A stretch of DNA of 64,000 nt from Caldilineaceae bacterium (GTDB lineage: Bacteria > Chloroflexota > Anaerolineae > Caldilineales > Caldilineaceae). A model generated the notes under the pieces. It saw nothing but the letters and a program-made list of their open reading frames with translations, was not told the origin of the DNA and did not search any database. The translations under genes and the position numbers were made by a program. The DNA is taken from assembly GCA_020634755.1 (NCBI GenBank), contig JACKBC010000029.1, positions 20,142-84,141 on the forward strand. Direction: 5' to 3'. Numbering within the stretch: the first letter of the stretch is position 1; the number at the start of each line of letters is the position of its first letter. Shown here in pieces: positions 38,153 through 48,272 of the stretch.

Positions 38153-41100
38153 CTATTTGAAGGTGAGCGGCAAATAGAGCTGTTGTTGACCTGGGATTGG
38201 GAGCAAGGCGCCGCCCTGCGTCTGGATGGGCAGCATCACCGTGTTCGAGCCCCCCAAATTGGGCGTCGGATTGCTGACGTGAATGCCGATCTCGCGTCCC
38301 AGCAGCAGCGCGCTGGCCGGAATGGCCGCTCGCAATTCGGTGGCGCTGACCCGCACCGTGGGCTGCGCTTCACCGTTCCACAGGATGGTGGCGCCATCCG
38401 CAAAGCCTGTGCCCAAAACAGTCAGGTCAAAGGCCGGTCCCTCCATAATGACTGAGCTTGGCGTCGACCCAGTGATCTGCGGCGCCGGGTAGGAGACGCT
38501 GAAGATAAGACCGGGCGCCGGCGCCTCTTCCAGACCGGGTGTGGCCAGGGCAATAGTGTGATTGCCCGCAACCAGCAGTTTGTTGGCGTCCACCGTGGCC
38601 TTGAGCAGCGTGTCGCTCACAAAGGTAGTTGCCAAGATCTGGCCGTCCCACGTCACATTGCTGTTGGGGGCCAACTGCTGCCCGCTAATTTCCACTGTGG
38701 TGGCTGGTGCGCCCACGCTGGCGCTGAGCGGCGTGACGGCCTCTATGCGGGGGAAGTCCGCGATGACGGTTGTTCCCCACGTTTTGGGGGCGGCGCCGCC
38801 CGCCCGATAGGGCCAGCGTGCATCTACGCCACTATTATTCACGTTTAGGTGGCTGGCCAGCAGGCCGACCACGGGATTCCACCCGTTGAGTGAGATGCGG
38901 AACTCGGCTTGCCAGCGTTCCGCGGTGGCAGAGACCTGCGTCCACGGGTGACCAAAATTATTGTCTGCATAAGCGACAAAGTTGCCGTTGCCATCGCCCA
39001 CCACTATTGCCGGCGTGCCATCTTCGCCCAGCAGGAAGCCTACATCGTCAGACTGGGCGGCGCCGTCACGGCTGTGGTTGATGTCGAAGAAGAGTCCGGC
39101 TTGCGTGGGCGGTCCGTCCACGGCGCGCATCAGGTTGCTGAAGCAGACGGCCATTTCGTTCTTCATGCGCACAAGCTGCACACTGGCCTGCGAACCATCG
39201 GCATAGGGCGCCAGCGGAATGTTTTTGCCGCCTTGGTAGACCTCATCCGTGCAGCGACCATCCACAACGACCGAGTCGTCGTTCTGCGGAATAGCCAGAG
39301 CGGCCACGTTGAGCGTGCTCTGGTCGGTGGCTGTCTGATTGGTTGAATCGACTGCCTGCAGCATGACCGGATATGCACCGGGCGCAAAGCCTGCCGCCAA
39401 CTGACGCGTGCCGGCGCCCATGTCGTTGCCGTCAACGGTCCAGCGCAGCGCATCACCCGTCAGCGCGCCGTCTTCGGCGTCGTACCCCGACCCACGCAGC
39501 GGCGCAACCGCGCCCGCTTCAACCCACTGCTCCGCTTGGGGATGCAGGATGTGCGCTGCGGGCGCTCTTTGGGTCACCTCAAACGGCTGTGAAACGGCTG
39601 TGGTGGTGTTGTAACCATCGCTGGCCAGAATGCGGATGAGCGCACTGGCGCCATTGGCGCCCGGTAAAGCCGTTGGATCGTGCAGCGTATAGCTCACTTC
39701 ATCGGTGTCGGGCGTGCCGGGGTAACCCGCCACGAGCTGAATCCAACTCTGGCCGTTATCCGGGCTGTAGTCAATGTTATAGAGCAAAATGTCGTCGCTG
39801 TCGGCATCGGCGCCGGTCCAGCGCACTTCCAACGCATCGTTGACCTTCACGCCGCCCGTGGGTGTCAGAATGGTAACCGCGGGCTGGGCGGGGCCGGGGT
39901 TGCGGGTAAATAGAACCCGGTTGTCGGCCATCAATTCAATGCTGCTCACGGTTCCGGTGGGCGCCGGCAGCAGTGCCGCAAAGGTATGCACCGCATAGTC
40001 ATCATGGTCGCTGGTGGCGGATAAGGCAATTTTGTGATCGCCCAAGATCTGGCCCTGCGCATCCATAAAGCGGATGTGGTGTACGGCGCTGCTCTGCGCC
40101 GCCATGGCCGTGGCCTGCTGTATATTTTGCAGCGCCGCCGCATTGAATGTGCTATTGGGCTGCACATAGGCATATTCAAGCTGACCCAGCCCCCGATTGG
40201 GTTCAATCAGACCGGAGACAAAGACGGAATTGGCGGCTGCACTTGGCGACGGGCCGGCCGCCTGTAGCACCAGGTTGGTGTTGGTAGCGGTTCCCAGGGC
40301 GTTAAAGAGGCCCTTAAAGGTGTAATCACTCACCCAGCGCACGCCCTCATCGTAGCCTAAAAAGTCCGAGGCACTGGCCGGTTTAATGGGCGTATAGGTG
40401 GCCAGGTCGTAGCCGAAGTAGGTGGTGCTGGCGGTTTCCTCGCGGTCATCCAGCACGCACTGGTCGTTCGGCATCCCGTACGGAAAGTTGGTGTCCACGT
40501 TGTTCTCGGGGTCGCCGCAATCGATGTGGCCGCGGCCCACATTGTGCGCCAGCTCGTGGGCCATGCTTTGGCCCTGGCGCGGCCAGGCCCAGGGCGTGCC
40601 CACCGAAATGGTGTCATCCGGCGCCGGCATCTTGACAAAAGCAGTGTTAACAGACATGTTGCCAAAGCCTGCCGGCGTTCTGGGATCGCTATCCGCATGG
40701 ACCAGGCCCAAAGCATGACGCGAGTCGCTGGAATCGCATGTGTCGCGCCCAATCGTCACCGTCCACAATTGCTTCTCCATCAGCTTCAGGATGACCCATT
40801 CGCGGTCGGTGATCCAGTTGGTCCAATCGCGCTGTTGCCCCATTTCATATGGACCCCAACAAGGATACGGAATGAATCCCCACCCCCAACAGGTTTCCAA
40901 TTCCTCAATCGGTTCACTGCTGGGCAGATGATAGGCCTGGTCAATGGGCCACAGCCGCTCAAAGAGATCAAAAGTCTCGCTGACGTTTGGATCTTGCGCC
41001 GATGGAATGGGCGCATGGCTGTGGATGGGCCAGGAATAGATGCACACATCATTGAGGGCGGTGAACGTAAATGTCTCGGCGTGGTCGTTGTTGGCTAAAT

Positions 41101-42559
41101 CAGGATCTGTATAGGTATGATATGGATCAAGCCGCACGGTCAGTTCAATATCACCGGCGCTTGTCCAGGCTGCCGGTAGTTCAAAGTTCCAGCTCTTGTT
41201 GTCGACATCACGATTTATGGCATTGCCAATCACTTGCAGATTGCGCGGGCCGTTGATTGTCGGCAGCGGTGAACCCGGCAACGCTACCCCGTTGCGACGT
41301 CCTTCCAAACGGGCATACACCATGTTGGCGTCACCGCCCGTAATGGTTCCATAGACGCGCACCAGGGTAGGTTTATCCGCCACCAGCGGATTTTCATTGT
41401 CCAGATTTTGGATGGCCTGGGTTACTTCCCAGTTGGTGAACTGAATATCACGCTCAATGGCCGCAGCATCCAACGGGATGCGCCTCATCTGCCGCAGGCC
41501 GGTTTGAAGCAATCTGGAAAAGTAGAGATATTCATCGTCGGCATAGAGTTGGTCACCCAGCACTATATTGTTTTCAACATGAATATCATCGGGGCTTCCG
41601 CCGCCGATTTCCAGACGCCGAATGGGGCTTTCACCAGGGTAGCCAGATTCAGTCCAGTAAAGATGGGACTCCTGGGCCGAATTGATGCCGGCCGCCACGA
41701 CGCCACCCGGAAAGCGGATGCGGGGCACTTCATAAAGCAGTTCGGCTTGCGTTTGGCCGGGCGCGGCGGCTGGCAGCCGCATGAGCTGGCGCGTGCCGAT
41801 GGTTGCGCCGTGCCACAGATAGATGGTGCGATGCATGTTGTTGAAGGGCTGCGTACGGGCTAATACAAATGAATTGCCATGCTGGACCGCAAACAGTTGC
41901 TCCCCTGTGCACGATGTGGGTGTACAATTTTTATCGGCCCACCACACGCCTTCATCATCGATCCAGTAGATGTCGTTGCCGTCTACCTCAATGTCACGCA
42001 CAGCGCCAATGGCCGTCATCAGCAGCAACGGGACACCACCGCTCTTGGACACAGAATATATCTCGCTCTGTCCATTACTCCAGTAGATGCGTTCGCTATC
42101 CAGCACGAGATCGGTGGTGACGGGCGCAACGCCATCGAGGACCAGCGAAACGGGCGGCCCATTGGGCGCCGTCACCGGCACATATTCGAGCAGCCCGCCG
42201 CTGGGGTTGTAATAATAGACGCCGCTGTCATCGGCCGCCATCCCTTGATAGCGATTGCATTTGCCTGTGCCACTTTCAATGGTGACGGCGGCCCCACCGG
42301 CCAGCGGCCTGCGCTTGAGCGAATAGTTGGTTTCGCCAGCTGCGTAACAGTTCTCGGCCAGGTAAATAAACCCACCGCCGATTGTCCAGCCGTTAAAATC
42401 ATCGTTAAACAAGAAATCAGAGGCATCATCTAGCGCCGCGGGGGCAGATGCCGGGGCGGCCTTTGCGCCAAAAGATGTTCCACTCAATAGAACGGAAAGC
42501 ACAATTATTGTGTTTAGGATGCGCTGCACGTACAGTGCCATATTTTTACGAGTTTTCAT
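38153..42559 (-). CDS. Large secreted zinc metalloprotease with TIG domains
   Basis: A 1468-aa exported protein after AGGAGTTCTAT. The signal peptide (about 1-34) includes 'IIVLSVLLSGTSFGAKA'. Residues about 45-370 resemble a beta-propeller ('IYWSNGQSEIYSVSKSGG'). The catalytic motif HELAHNVGRGH (668-678) is the metzincin-type HExxHxxGxxH. The later 'ASDFLGYDEGVRWVSDYTF' stands where a Met-turn would be, with Leu in place of Met. Beta-sandwich modules and two IPT/TIG domains ('VTPLSASVGAPATTVEISG', 'STPSSVIMEGPAFDLTVLG') precede the C-terminal tail 'QQLYLPLTFK'. It probably degrades extracellular protein. It is transcribed separately from the small secreted protein upstream, which has its own terminator. 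Confidence 0.85.
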   Translation of the reverse strand: MKTRKNMALYVQRILNTIIVLSVLLSGTSFGAKAAPASAPAALDDASDFLFNDDFNGWTIGGGFIYLAENCYAAGETNYSLKRRPLAGGAAVTIESGTGKCNRYQGMAADDSGVYYYNPSGGLLEYVPVTAPNGPPVSLVLDGVAPVTTDLVLDSERIYWSNGQSEIYSVSKSGGVPLLLMTAIGAVRDIEVDGNDIYWIDDEGVWWADKNCTPTSCTGEQLFAVQHGNSFVLARTQPFNNMHRTIYLWHGATIGTRQLMRLPAAAPGQTQAELLYEVPRIRFPGGVVAAGINSAQESHLYWTESGYPGESPIRRLEIGGGSPDDIHVENNIVLGDQLYADDEYLYFSRLLQTGLRQMRRIPLDAAAIERDIQFTNWEVTQAIQNLDNENPLVADKPTLVRVYGTITGGDANMVYARLEGRRNGVALPGSPLPTINGPRNLQVIGNAINRDVDNKSWNFELPAAWTSAGDIELTVRLDPYHTYTDPDLANNDHAETFTFTALNDVCIYSWPIHSHAPIPSAQDPNVSETFDLFERLWPIDQAYHLPSSEPIEELETCWGWGFIPYPCWGPYEMGQQRDWTNWITDREWVILKLMEKQLWTVTIGRDTCDSSDSRHALGLVHADSDPRTPAGFGNMSVNTAFVKMPAPDDTISVGTPWAWPRQGQSMAHELAHNVGRGHIDCGDPENNVDTNFPYGMPNDQCVLDDREETASTTYFGYDLATYTPIKPASASDFLGYDEGVRWVSDYTFKGLFNALGTATNTNLVLQAAGPSPSAAANSVFVSGLIEPNRGLGQLEYAYVQPNSTFNAAALQNIQQATAMAAQSSAVHHIRFMDAQGQILGDHKIALSATSDHDDYAVHTFAALLPAPTGTVSSIELMADNRVLFTRNPGPAQPAVTILTPTGGVKVNDALEVRWTGADADSDDILLYNIDYSPDNGQSWIQLVAGYPGTPDTDEVSYTLHDPTALPGANGASALIRILASDGYNTTTAVSQPFEVTQRAPAAHILHPQAEQWVEAGAVAPLRGSGYDAEDGALTGDALRWTVDGNDMGAGTRQLAAGFAPGAYPVMLQAVDSTNQTATDQSTLNVAALAIPQNDDSVVVDGRCTDEVYQGGKNIPLAPYADGSQASVQLVRMKNEMAVCFSNLMRAVDGPPTQAGLFFDINHSRDGAAQSDDVGFLLGEDGTPAIVVGDGNGNFVAYADNNFGHPWTQVSATAERWQAEFRISLNGWNPVVGLLASHLNVNNSGVDARWPYRAGGAAPKTWGTTVIADFPRIEAVTPLSASVGAPATTVEISGQQLAPNSNVTWDGQILATTFVSDTLLKATVDANKLLVAGNHTIALATPGLEEAPAPGLIFSVSYPAPQITGSTPSSVIMEGPAFDLTVLGTGFADGATILWNGEAQPTVRVSATELRAAIPASALLLGREIGIHVSNPTPNLGGSNTVMLPIQTQGGALLPIPGQQQLYLPLTFK

Positions 42560-42613
42560 ATAGAACTCCTACGCCATTGTTGAAAGCGATTTTTTTAGAA
42601 AGATATAAAAAAT

Positions 42614-42664
42614 CCCCTGGTACAACATACGTAGAACGATATTATCGTATGTTGTACCAGGGGG
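42614..42664 (-). terminator. Rho-independent terminator of the small secreted protein gene
   Basis: CCCCTGGTACAACATACG (42614-42631) pairs exactly with CGTATGTTGTACCAGGGG (42647-42664). Read on the minus strand the stem is followed by ATTTTTTATATC, a true T-run, so it terminates the minus-strand gene at 42731-43024 and isolates it from the protease gene. Confidence 0.9.
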
Positions 42665-42730
42665 AGGTAGAAGACTGCTGCCTTGTTACTCGTCAAGAAT
42701 TAAATTTCCAAGTTAATTCTGGATGCAGCC

Positions 42731-43024
42731 TTAACTTCCGCAGGCGGCGATTGACAAACCAAGCGCGTCGGCTACAAACGCACCCAGCGCAGCCATGCTG
42801 TCGTCCTCGATAATGCCGGCGTCGTATAGGGCCACCGCCAAATTGTGCAGACCCATGCGCGGTGTGGGCTGTTGGCTGGCGTGTTGGCCCATTTCGCCCG
42901 TCTGGGCAAAGACCGCCGTGGCTTGGCCCCAGCAAGCGTTCTCATTGCCGCCGCTGGCCTGAGCGGCTAGCGGGATTAAGGTAAGGGCGATGACAAAGAT
43001 GATGGTGAAAAGTCGCTGCTTCAT
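42731..43024 (-). CDS. Small secreted conserved protein of unknown function
   Basis: A 97-aa protein with a GGAGC ribosome site and a clear signal peptide ('MKQRLFTIIFVIALTLIPLA', cleavage after about 'AQASG'). The mature part has two cysteines ('NACWGQATAVFAQTGEMGQH' and the C-terminal 'SIAACGS'), which may form a disulfide. The centre reads 'SQQPTPRMGLHNLAVALYD'. I do not recognise a characterised family. It has its own terminator and sits just upstream of the large metalloprotease, so a shared extracellular role (inhibitor, propeptide or substrate) is possible but unproven. Confidence 0.7.
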   Translation of the reverse strand: MKQRLFTIIFVIALTLIPLAAQASGGNENACWGQATAVFAQTGEMGQHASQQPTPRMGLHNLAVALYDAGIIEDDSMAALGAFVADALGLSIAACGS

Positions 43025-43200
43025 TTTTTGCTCCTATGTTGAATATGTTTATGTGTTTTGTGTGTCACGTGTTGACATCTCCCATTGTAGTGCGCTGGGG
43101 ATCAGCAAGCGTCGCCAAAAGCGATCACGAAAGCGATCATTTTGCCCTTGGGTCATTTCACATTATCTTTCCTGCCGCCGAATGTGCTTGAGTCATACAC

Positions 43201-43240
43201 GCAAAAGGCGGACGAACCAGTTGGTTCGTCCGCCTTTTGC
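43201..43240. terminator. Perfect 40-bp palindrome, probable bidirectional terminator
   Basis: GCAAAAGGCGGACGAACCA (43201-43219) and its exact complement (43222-43240) leave a 2-nt centre. It lies about 210 bp downstream of the giant-protein gene (minus). It also faces the small secreted gene, whose upstream region it bounds. The stem ends in AAAA/TTTT, as in A/T-tracted terminators. Confidence 0.6.
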
Positions 43241-43303
43241 GTAGTGATAAAGAGCGGTTTATTAATTTGGTTAAGACTTACATGCGCCCAGAGGCAAATT
43301 GCC

Positions 43304-43369
43304 ATCTTCCAAAAAGCGGCTATCGGTGGCTTTGATAGCCCAGATGCTTCGCACCGCTTCCTGGAAGAT
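43304..43369. other. Imperfect long stem-loop in the 43025-43452 gap
   Basis: ATCTTCCAAAAAGCGG (43304-43319) pairs with CCGCTTCCTGGAAGAT (43354-43369) at 14 of 16 positions, with an inner pair GGCTATC/GATAGCC. It is followed by GCTAAAGCGC-type repeats near 43400-43450 like those in the 30.7-kb insertion. No gene is seen in this 428-bp gap. Confidence 0.45.
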
Positions 43370-43452
43370 TCAAACTATCGTTTTCAATGTGACTTTACTT
43401 TAGCGTTGAAACGCCAGTCTGCCAGCCAAAATGCGCTAAAGCGCGCTACATG

Positions 43453-46400
43453 CTAACTACCTTTCCGCACCTCAATTAGCGGCAGGTAGAGCGCCCCGCC
43501 GCGCATGATGTCGATGACCGTGCGCTCGCTGCTGCCATCCACCTTGGTGATCTCCAATACGTATGTATCCCCGCGTTGGAGCGTGGCGCCGGCATCCAGC
43601 CATTCGTAGCTGGCTCCGCTGGTTTGTCCGGAGGCCTTGGCCACAATCATCTGGGGGCTGAGCCGCTGGGCGTCCACCCCATTGCTGCGCCAAATGTGGA
43701 AGCCGGCGATGTCACTTTCATTGATCGTTGTCCAGCGCACCAGCACGCCATCTGGCGTTTGAGTCAGACTGCGCGCGGCCAGCTGGATGCCCGTGGGGTT
43801 GAGAATCTGCACTTCCGCACAGTCGCGATCGTCCCCATCTTTAACCACAACCAGATCATCGCCGACACCATCATCGCCATCGGGGTCAGCGAATGCGCCA
43901 TCAATATCCACAATGTTGGGTGTGTGTCCGCCGTTGGTGCAGGGCGCCACCGGAGTCAGCAGCGTAGTATCGGCCAGCGTGGTAAAGGTGACCACCAAAC
44001 TGGCCGTGGCTTGGGGCGCCAAGTCACCCAAGGCGGTGGTCAGGTCGCTCCAAGTTACAACCCCGTTGCCGCTGCCGGGGTCCGGCGCAATGCTGGCGCT
44101 CTCATATTCGATGAAGGCATTGCTGTAGCGGTCGGTTAGCGGCAGTACGGTGAGCGTAATGGCGCCGGTGTTGGTGATGCGAATGGTGAAGTGAATGGTG
44201 GCCCCGGCGCTAAAGGGATTCACGCCGTTGAGCTGCTTGCTGACCGCCAATGTGGGTACAAGCGCAATGACCGTCACCTGAGCCGGGTCGTGGTCATCTT
44301 CATCGGCGCCGGCCATGTTCTTGCCATCTTCGTTGATCTGGTCATCTTCCAGGTCGGTCGATTCGCCGCCATTGCCATTGCTGCCGTTGCCATCGACGGC
44401 ATCGGGCGTGGAATCTGCGTCTGGCAGATTGTTGCCAAGCGCATCTTTCACGCTTGAATCATAGCTGGCAATTTCGGCTGTATTGGTGTAGACGCCGTTC
44501 AGTGAGGCATCGACTGTCAGCACAATGTCTGCTGTCGTCATAGAACCAACCGTGCCGCTGGGGGTCAGCGTGGCGGCCAGGGTGCGAGTCACCGTGCCGG
44601 TCGGGCCACCGCTCCAGTTGCTGTCGTTGAGCGTGAAGCCCGCGGGAATGTAGTCGGCAATGACTATATTGGTCGCAGTGACCACGCCTTGATTGTAGAT
44701 GGTCATGGTAAAGGTCACATCGTCGCTTGGGGCAATGGTGGCCGGTTGGCCCGCCGCCAGCTTCTTGTCCAGCGCCAGGTCAAAGCGGCAGTAGAAGCCA
44801 AAGTCCAGCGTATTATCGTTGGTGGTCACGTTGATGGCGGTCTGGTCTGGGTCGGCGTCATCGGTAATGTTGGGCTGATTCTGCCCCAGCACAAAGCCGG
44901 CCAGTGCACCACCCGGCGCAAAGTTGCTACTGTCCACCTCCACTTGATAGGCGCCACCGCTGGGTACGGCGAACTGGTAGAAGCCGCTGACCGTGTTGGT
45001 GGTGGCGGTTGTGGTGGAAATCACAAAGCTCGTTCCGCTGCCGGTCACCTCATAGAGGTTGACCAGCACGCCATCAATGCCCGGTTCGTTGGCATCCTGC
45101 ACGCCATTGTTATTGATATCGTGCCAAATGACGTCGCCAAGCGTTAATTTTGGCTCTGGCGGGTTGATGGATACCTCGACGCAAGCCGTTTGGCCTATTG
45201 TTTGAGCGTTGTTGTAGGTATGGCCTGCCGTATCGCAGCTCGATGCACCACCGGGCAATCCGGTGGTCTCCTGCTTGGCGTTGAACCAGACGATAATGTC
45301 TAGCGTTTCGTTAGGGTCAAGCTGGCCATCGACATCAAAGTCTATCACGTTGTTCCACAAGATGCTGCCGTCATTGGCCGGCTCGGTAGCCGGATTGGGA
45401 CCGGTCGCATCTGCGGTTGTACTGTAGTCGATATACGTTGTGTCGTAGTCGTCGGTTAGGGGCAGCTGGGTAATGCTGACCGTTCCCGTATTGGTGATGC
45501 GGATGGTAAAGCTAATGAGCGCGCCGACCGTTACCGGTAAGGGCGTATTGAGCTGCTTGACAATCTCGATCTGCGGCAAGGCAGTGCTGCTAAAGCCAAA
45601 ATCGTAGGTGTGGTTGTTGGCGCCTGGGGCGCCCGTATCGAACGAGACTTGGGCTGTCGAGCCATTGAGTGTGCCGTCCGAGTCGCGCTGGTCAGCATCC
45701 GCATTGGCCGCTGTCACAAAGAGACCGCTGAGCGGCGCCTGCTGGCTGCCGCCTTCGGCGTTGGCAATGCGGATTTCATAGCCACTGGTGTTGTAGGTCA
45801 ACCCGCTAATATTATAGATGACGCTGGCTGTATTTGTGCCCGCTCCATTAGAGAAGAGATAGTTGCCGTTGGCGTCGGTCACGGCTGCGGCCAGCGGTGC
45901 GCCGCTGCTGTCGTGCAGCGTCACGGTGACGCCCGCAATGGGGGGCTCACCAGGGTCTTGCGCGCCGTTGCCGTTGGTATCCGCCCACACGCGGTTGCCC
46001 ACTTCAATGGGCGCCGCCTCGTTCAGCACTTCCAGATCGCCCAAGCCGTTTGTCTTGGAAAAATATTCCCACTCACCACCAGTCTCTCTGTAAATTCGTG
46101 CGCCGCTTGCTTGCGCACCTGTGGCATTGTTCCACTTACGGACAGCCCCCTCAAATACTTGCGCATAATCATAGGTGGTAGCCGCTACGGTTGTGAAACC
46201 GGGAACCTGTGCCAGACCGCCCAGATTCAACTCTGGGTGTGTACCGCCATTCAATGAAAACGTATCGCGGTAATATTCGCCGCCACCCGGGCCTTCATTC
46301 GTGCCCGGCCCCGCGCCCGTTACGCCACCACACACGGCATTGGCTTCCATCGTCCAGCCGCCGGCGCCGTCCGCACAGGCGCGGACCATGTCACCACCGG

Positions 46401-48000
46401 AATAAGCCGTCCAGATTCGAGTATTCGTGTTGTCACCCGGTTTGCCGGCTCGATCACCCACCTGGTCGGCAACACGGTCGCGAATACCGAGGATCAGGTC
46501 ACCCTGATCAAACACGATGTCAGTCACCATGGGTTGCGGGTGGGCAATGATCATAGGGTCTGTGCTAGTGCTACTTTGGGCAACAATGTGCATGAGGGAC
46601 AGGTCATCCTGCCAGGGGCGCCAGGTGGCCGGACAATTGGCGTTGGTGCAATTACCCCAAAGTCCCACAGACCTGGGGCGGGCATAATTCAAGGTGCTGT
46701 TAAAAATGGGGGTGAAGCTGCCATTTCCACTGTCGAATTCATAGACCCATGCCCAAAGTTCGGCTGGATCCTGGGATGAATACGCGGTGCAGGTGACGCC
46801 AACATACATCTTGTCCGGATCATCGGCATGGGCCGCCAGCGCGAAAGGTTGGGCATCAGCCGGATTGGCGCAATCAGTGGTGGGGGCAGCGTAACTGACG
46901 ATGTCGCCAGCGGCAGGCGCCACGGCCGGGATGCCGACGGGGATGGCAACCACTTCCCGCGTGTTGAGGTTGACCGTGTAAAGGACGCTGCCATCGGCGT
47001 TGAAGTCGAGGTCACCCAACCCCACTGTGCCAACTTCGGCAAGAATATCCTCATGAATCCAGCAGCGGCCGTTGGTCGTGCCAGCGAAAAGCGCAGAGGT
47101 GCAGGTGTCTGTCGGGAGCGGATGCGGATTGGCGCCGGTGTCGATAATGGGCTGCAAATCGATAAAAAGCGTGGCCGTAGCGTTGGTCGCATCGACCGGT
47201 GTAATGAGATAGATGCCGCCGGTAGTAACGCCGCCGGCGGCGCCAGGTGTATCGGTTGGACCTAAGCCGGCCATGGTTTTGAGGTAGGATGAGACGAAGA
47301 GCATCTGGCTGCTTGGTTGCCAGGCGACCCCATACGTCGCCCCTTTTTCACTCGCGGGTACGATATACGTTTGGGTGGGACTCGTGCCACTGGCATTGTA
47401 GGCAATAGCGGCGGACGACTTTGCATCACCGAATGATTGACCAGCCAAGTTAATCACGTCAAATCCGTTCATGACAGAGGTAAAGAGCAGTGGCGCGATA
47501 GCGTATTCGGTCGGGTTGTAGAACCCGGCATCGACGCCAGTGGCCCCGCCATCGGCGAATTGTACGCTGGAGCCATTGTTGGCGCCCACGGCGCTTGGCG
47601 AGAGGGCATCCATGCTCCCATCGGCGGGCAGGGTAAACTCAAGGCGATATTCAACACCGGTCGTCAGCCCCGACAGCGTGTAGCTGCCATCAGCGCCCGA
47701 GGGTGCAGTAGCAGCCACAGCGCCGGACGCGTCGTAGGCAGTAACGGTTACACCCGCAAGGCCCGGCTCATTGGCGTCGTGAGCGCCATCTGCATTGTAG
47801 TCGCGAAAGACCGCGCCATTGATTGCATCGGCGGCCAGGGCCACTGGCGTTGTCAGTAGCAGGGCGTCCACCAGTTCAGCCGCCGCCGAGGGTAGCACTG
47901 CTTGCATCAGCGGTGGCGGGATCAACCCAACTAGCAGCGCAGCTATGGTCAGCGCGTGAAATGAAACACGCGCGTAACTAACCCATTGATTCCTTAACAT
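43453..48000 (-). CDS. Giant secreted SdrD-B/DUF11 repeat protein (1)
   Basis: A 1515-aa exported protein after GGAGGT. The leader 'LTIAALLVGLIPPPL' matches its paralogue. SdrD-B modules begin with 'NGAVFRDYNADGAHDANEPG' and recur ('IEVGNRVWADTNGNGAQDPG', 'LGDVIWHDINNNGVQDANEPG'). A propeller-like region (about 150-600) has 'GLGDLDFNADGSVLYTVNL' and 'HPQPMVTDIVFD'. DUF11-type repeats follow ('ISFTIRITNTGTVSITQLP'). The end is a beta-sandwich with 'TTINESDIAGFHIWRSNG' and the tail 'GGALYLPLIEVRKGS'. It is probably a surface adhesin or sheath component. Two segments (43517-43812 and 45586-46013) are nearly identical to parts of the next gene. Confidence 0.85.
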   Translation of the reverse strand: MLRNQWVSYARVSFHALTIAALLVGLIPPPLMQAVLPSAAAELVDALLLTTPVALAADAINGAVFRDYNADGAHDANEPGLAGVTVTAYDASGAVAATAPSGADGSYTLSGLTTGVEYRLEFTLPADGSMDALSPSAVGANNGSSVQFADGGATGVDAGFYNPTEYAIAPLLFTSVMNGFDVINLAGQSFGDAKSSAAIAYNASGTSPTQTYIVPASEKGATYGVAWQPSSQMLFVSSYLKTMAGLGPTDTPGAAGGVTTGGIYLITPVDATNATATLFIDLQPIIDTGANPHPLPTDTCTSALFAGTTNGRCWIHEDILAEVGTVGLGDLDFNADGSVLYTVNLNTREVVAIPVGIPAVAPAAGDIVSYAAPTTDCANPADAQPFALAAHADDPDKMYVGVTCTAYSSQDPAELWAWVYEFDSGNGSFTPIFNSTLNYARPRSVGLWGNCTNANCPATWRPWQDDLSLMHIVAQSSTSTDPMIIAHPQPMVTDIVFDQGDLILGIRDRVADQVGDRAGKPGDNTNTRIWTAYSGGDMVRACADGAGGWTMEANAVCGGVTGAGPGTNEGPGGGEYYRDTFSLNGGTHPELNLGGLAQVPGFTTVAATTYDYAQVFEGAVRKWNNATGAQASGARIYRETGGEWEYFSKTNGLGDLEVLNEAAPIEVGNRVWADTNGNGAQDPGEPPIAGVTVTLHDSSGAPLAAAVTDANGNYLFSNGAGTNTASVIYNISGLTYNTSGYEIRIANAEGGSQQAPLSGLFVTAANADADQRDSDGTLNGSTAQVSFDTGAPGANNHTYDFGFSSTALPQIEIVKQLNTPLPVTVGALISFTIRITNTGTVSITQLPLTDDYDTTYIDYSTTADATGPNPATEPANDGSILWNNVIDFDVDGQLDPNETLDIIVWFNAKQETTGLPGGASSCDTAGHTYNNAQTIGQTACVEVSINPPEPKLTLGDVIWHDINNNGVQDANEPGIDGVLVNLYEVTGSGTSFVISTTTATTNTVSGFYQFAVPSGGAYQVEVDSSNFAPGGALAGFVLGQNQPNITDDADPDQTAINVTTNDNTLDFGFYCRFDLALDKKLAAGQPATIAPSDDVTFTMTIYNQGVVTATNIVIADYIPAGFTLNDSNWSGGPTGTVTRTLAATLTPSGTVGSMTTADIVLTVDASLNGVYTNTAEIASYDSSVKDALGNNLPDADSTPDAVDGNGSNGNGGESTDLEDDQINEDGKNMAGADEDDHDPAQVTVIALVPTLAVSKQLNGVNPFSAGATIHFTIRITNTGAITLTVLPLTDRYSNAFIEYESASIAPDPGSGNGVVTWSDLTTALGDLAPQATASLVVTFTTLADTTLLTPVAPCTNGGHTPNIVDIDGAFADPDGDDGVGDDLVVVKDGDDRDCAEVQILNPTGIQLAARSLTQTPDGVLVRWTTINESDIAGFHIWRSNGVDAQRLSPQMIVAKASGQTSGASYEWLDAGATLQRGDTYVLEITKVDGSSERTVIDIMRGGALYLPLIEVRKGS

Positions 48001-48211
48001 TCAATACCTCCACTGACTGGAAAAATGGTGGGCAAGAGCTTCAAACGAGCATAGCGCTCTACGTTACCGGATTATCTATTTGACCCAAAGGTATTGTAAG
48101 GGAAACGAAATAACATGAACATAGGACATTAGTACTATCCATCATCAATAAGGGATAGGAGTCGCCCCAACGCACAGGACATATTGCCACGACGCCACGC
48201 AGAAATGCATC

Positions 48212-48246
48212 AAAAAAAGCGGCAGGCTTTTGCCCACCGCTTTTTT
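48212..48246 (-). terminator. Rho-independent-like terminator of the second giant protein gene
   Basis: A stem of AAAAAAAGCGGCAGGC against GCCCACCGCTTTTTT with a TTTT loop, 26 bp beyond the 48273 stop. On the minus strand it ends in a T-run. The rest of 48001-48211 shows no gene. Confidence 0.75.
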
Positions 48247-48272
48247 CGCTTCTTTCATGATTCCTCTATTAT

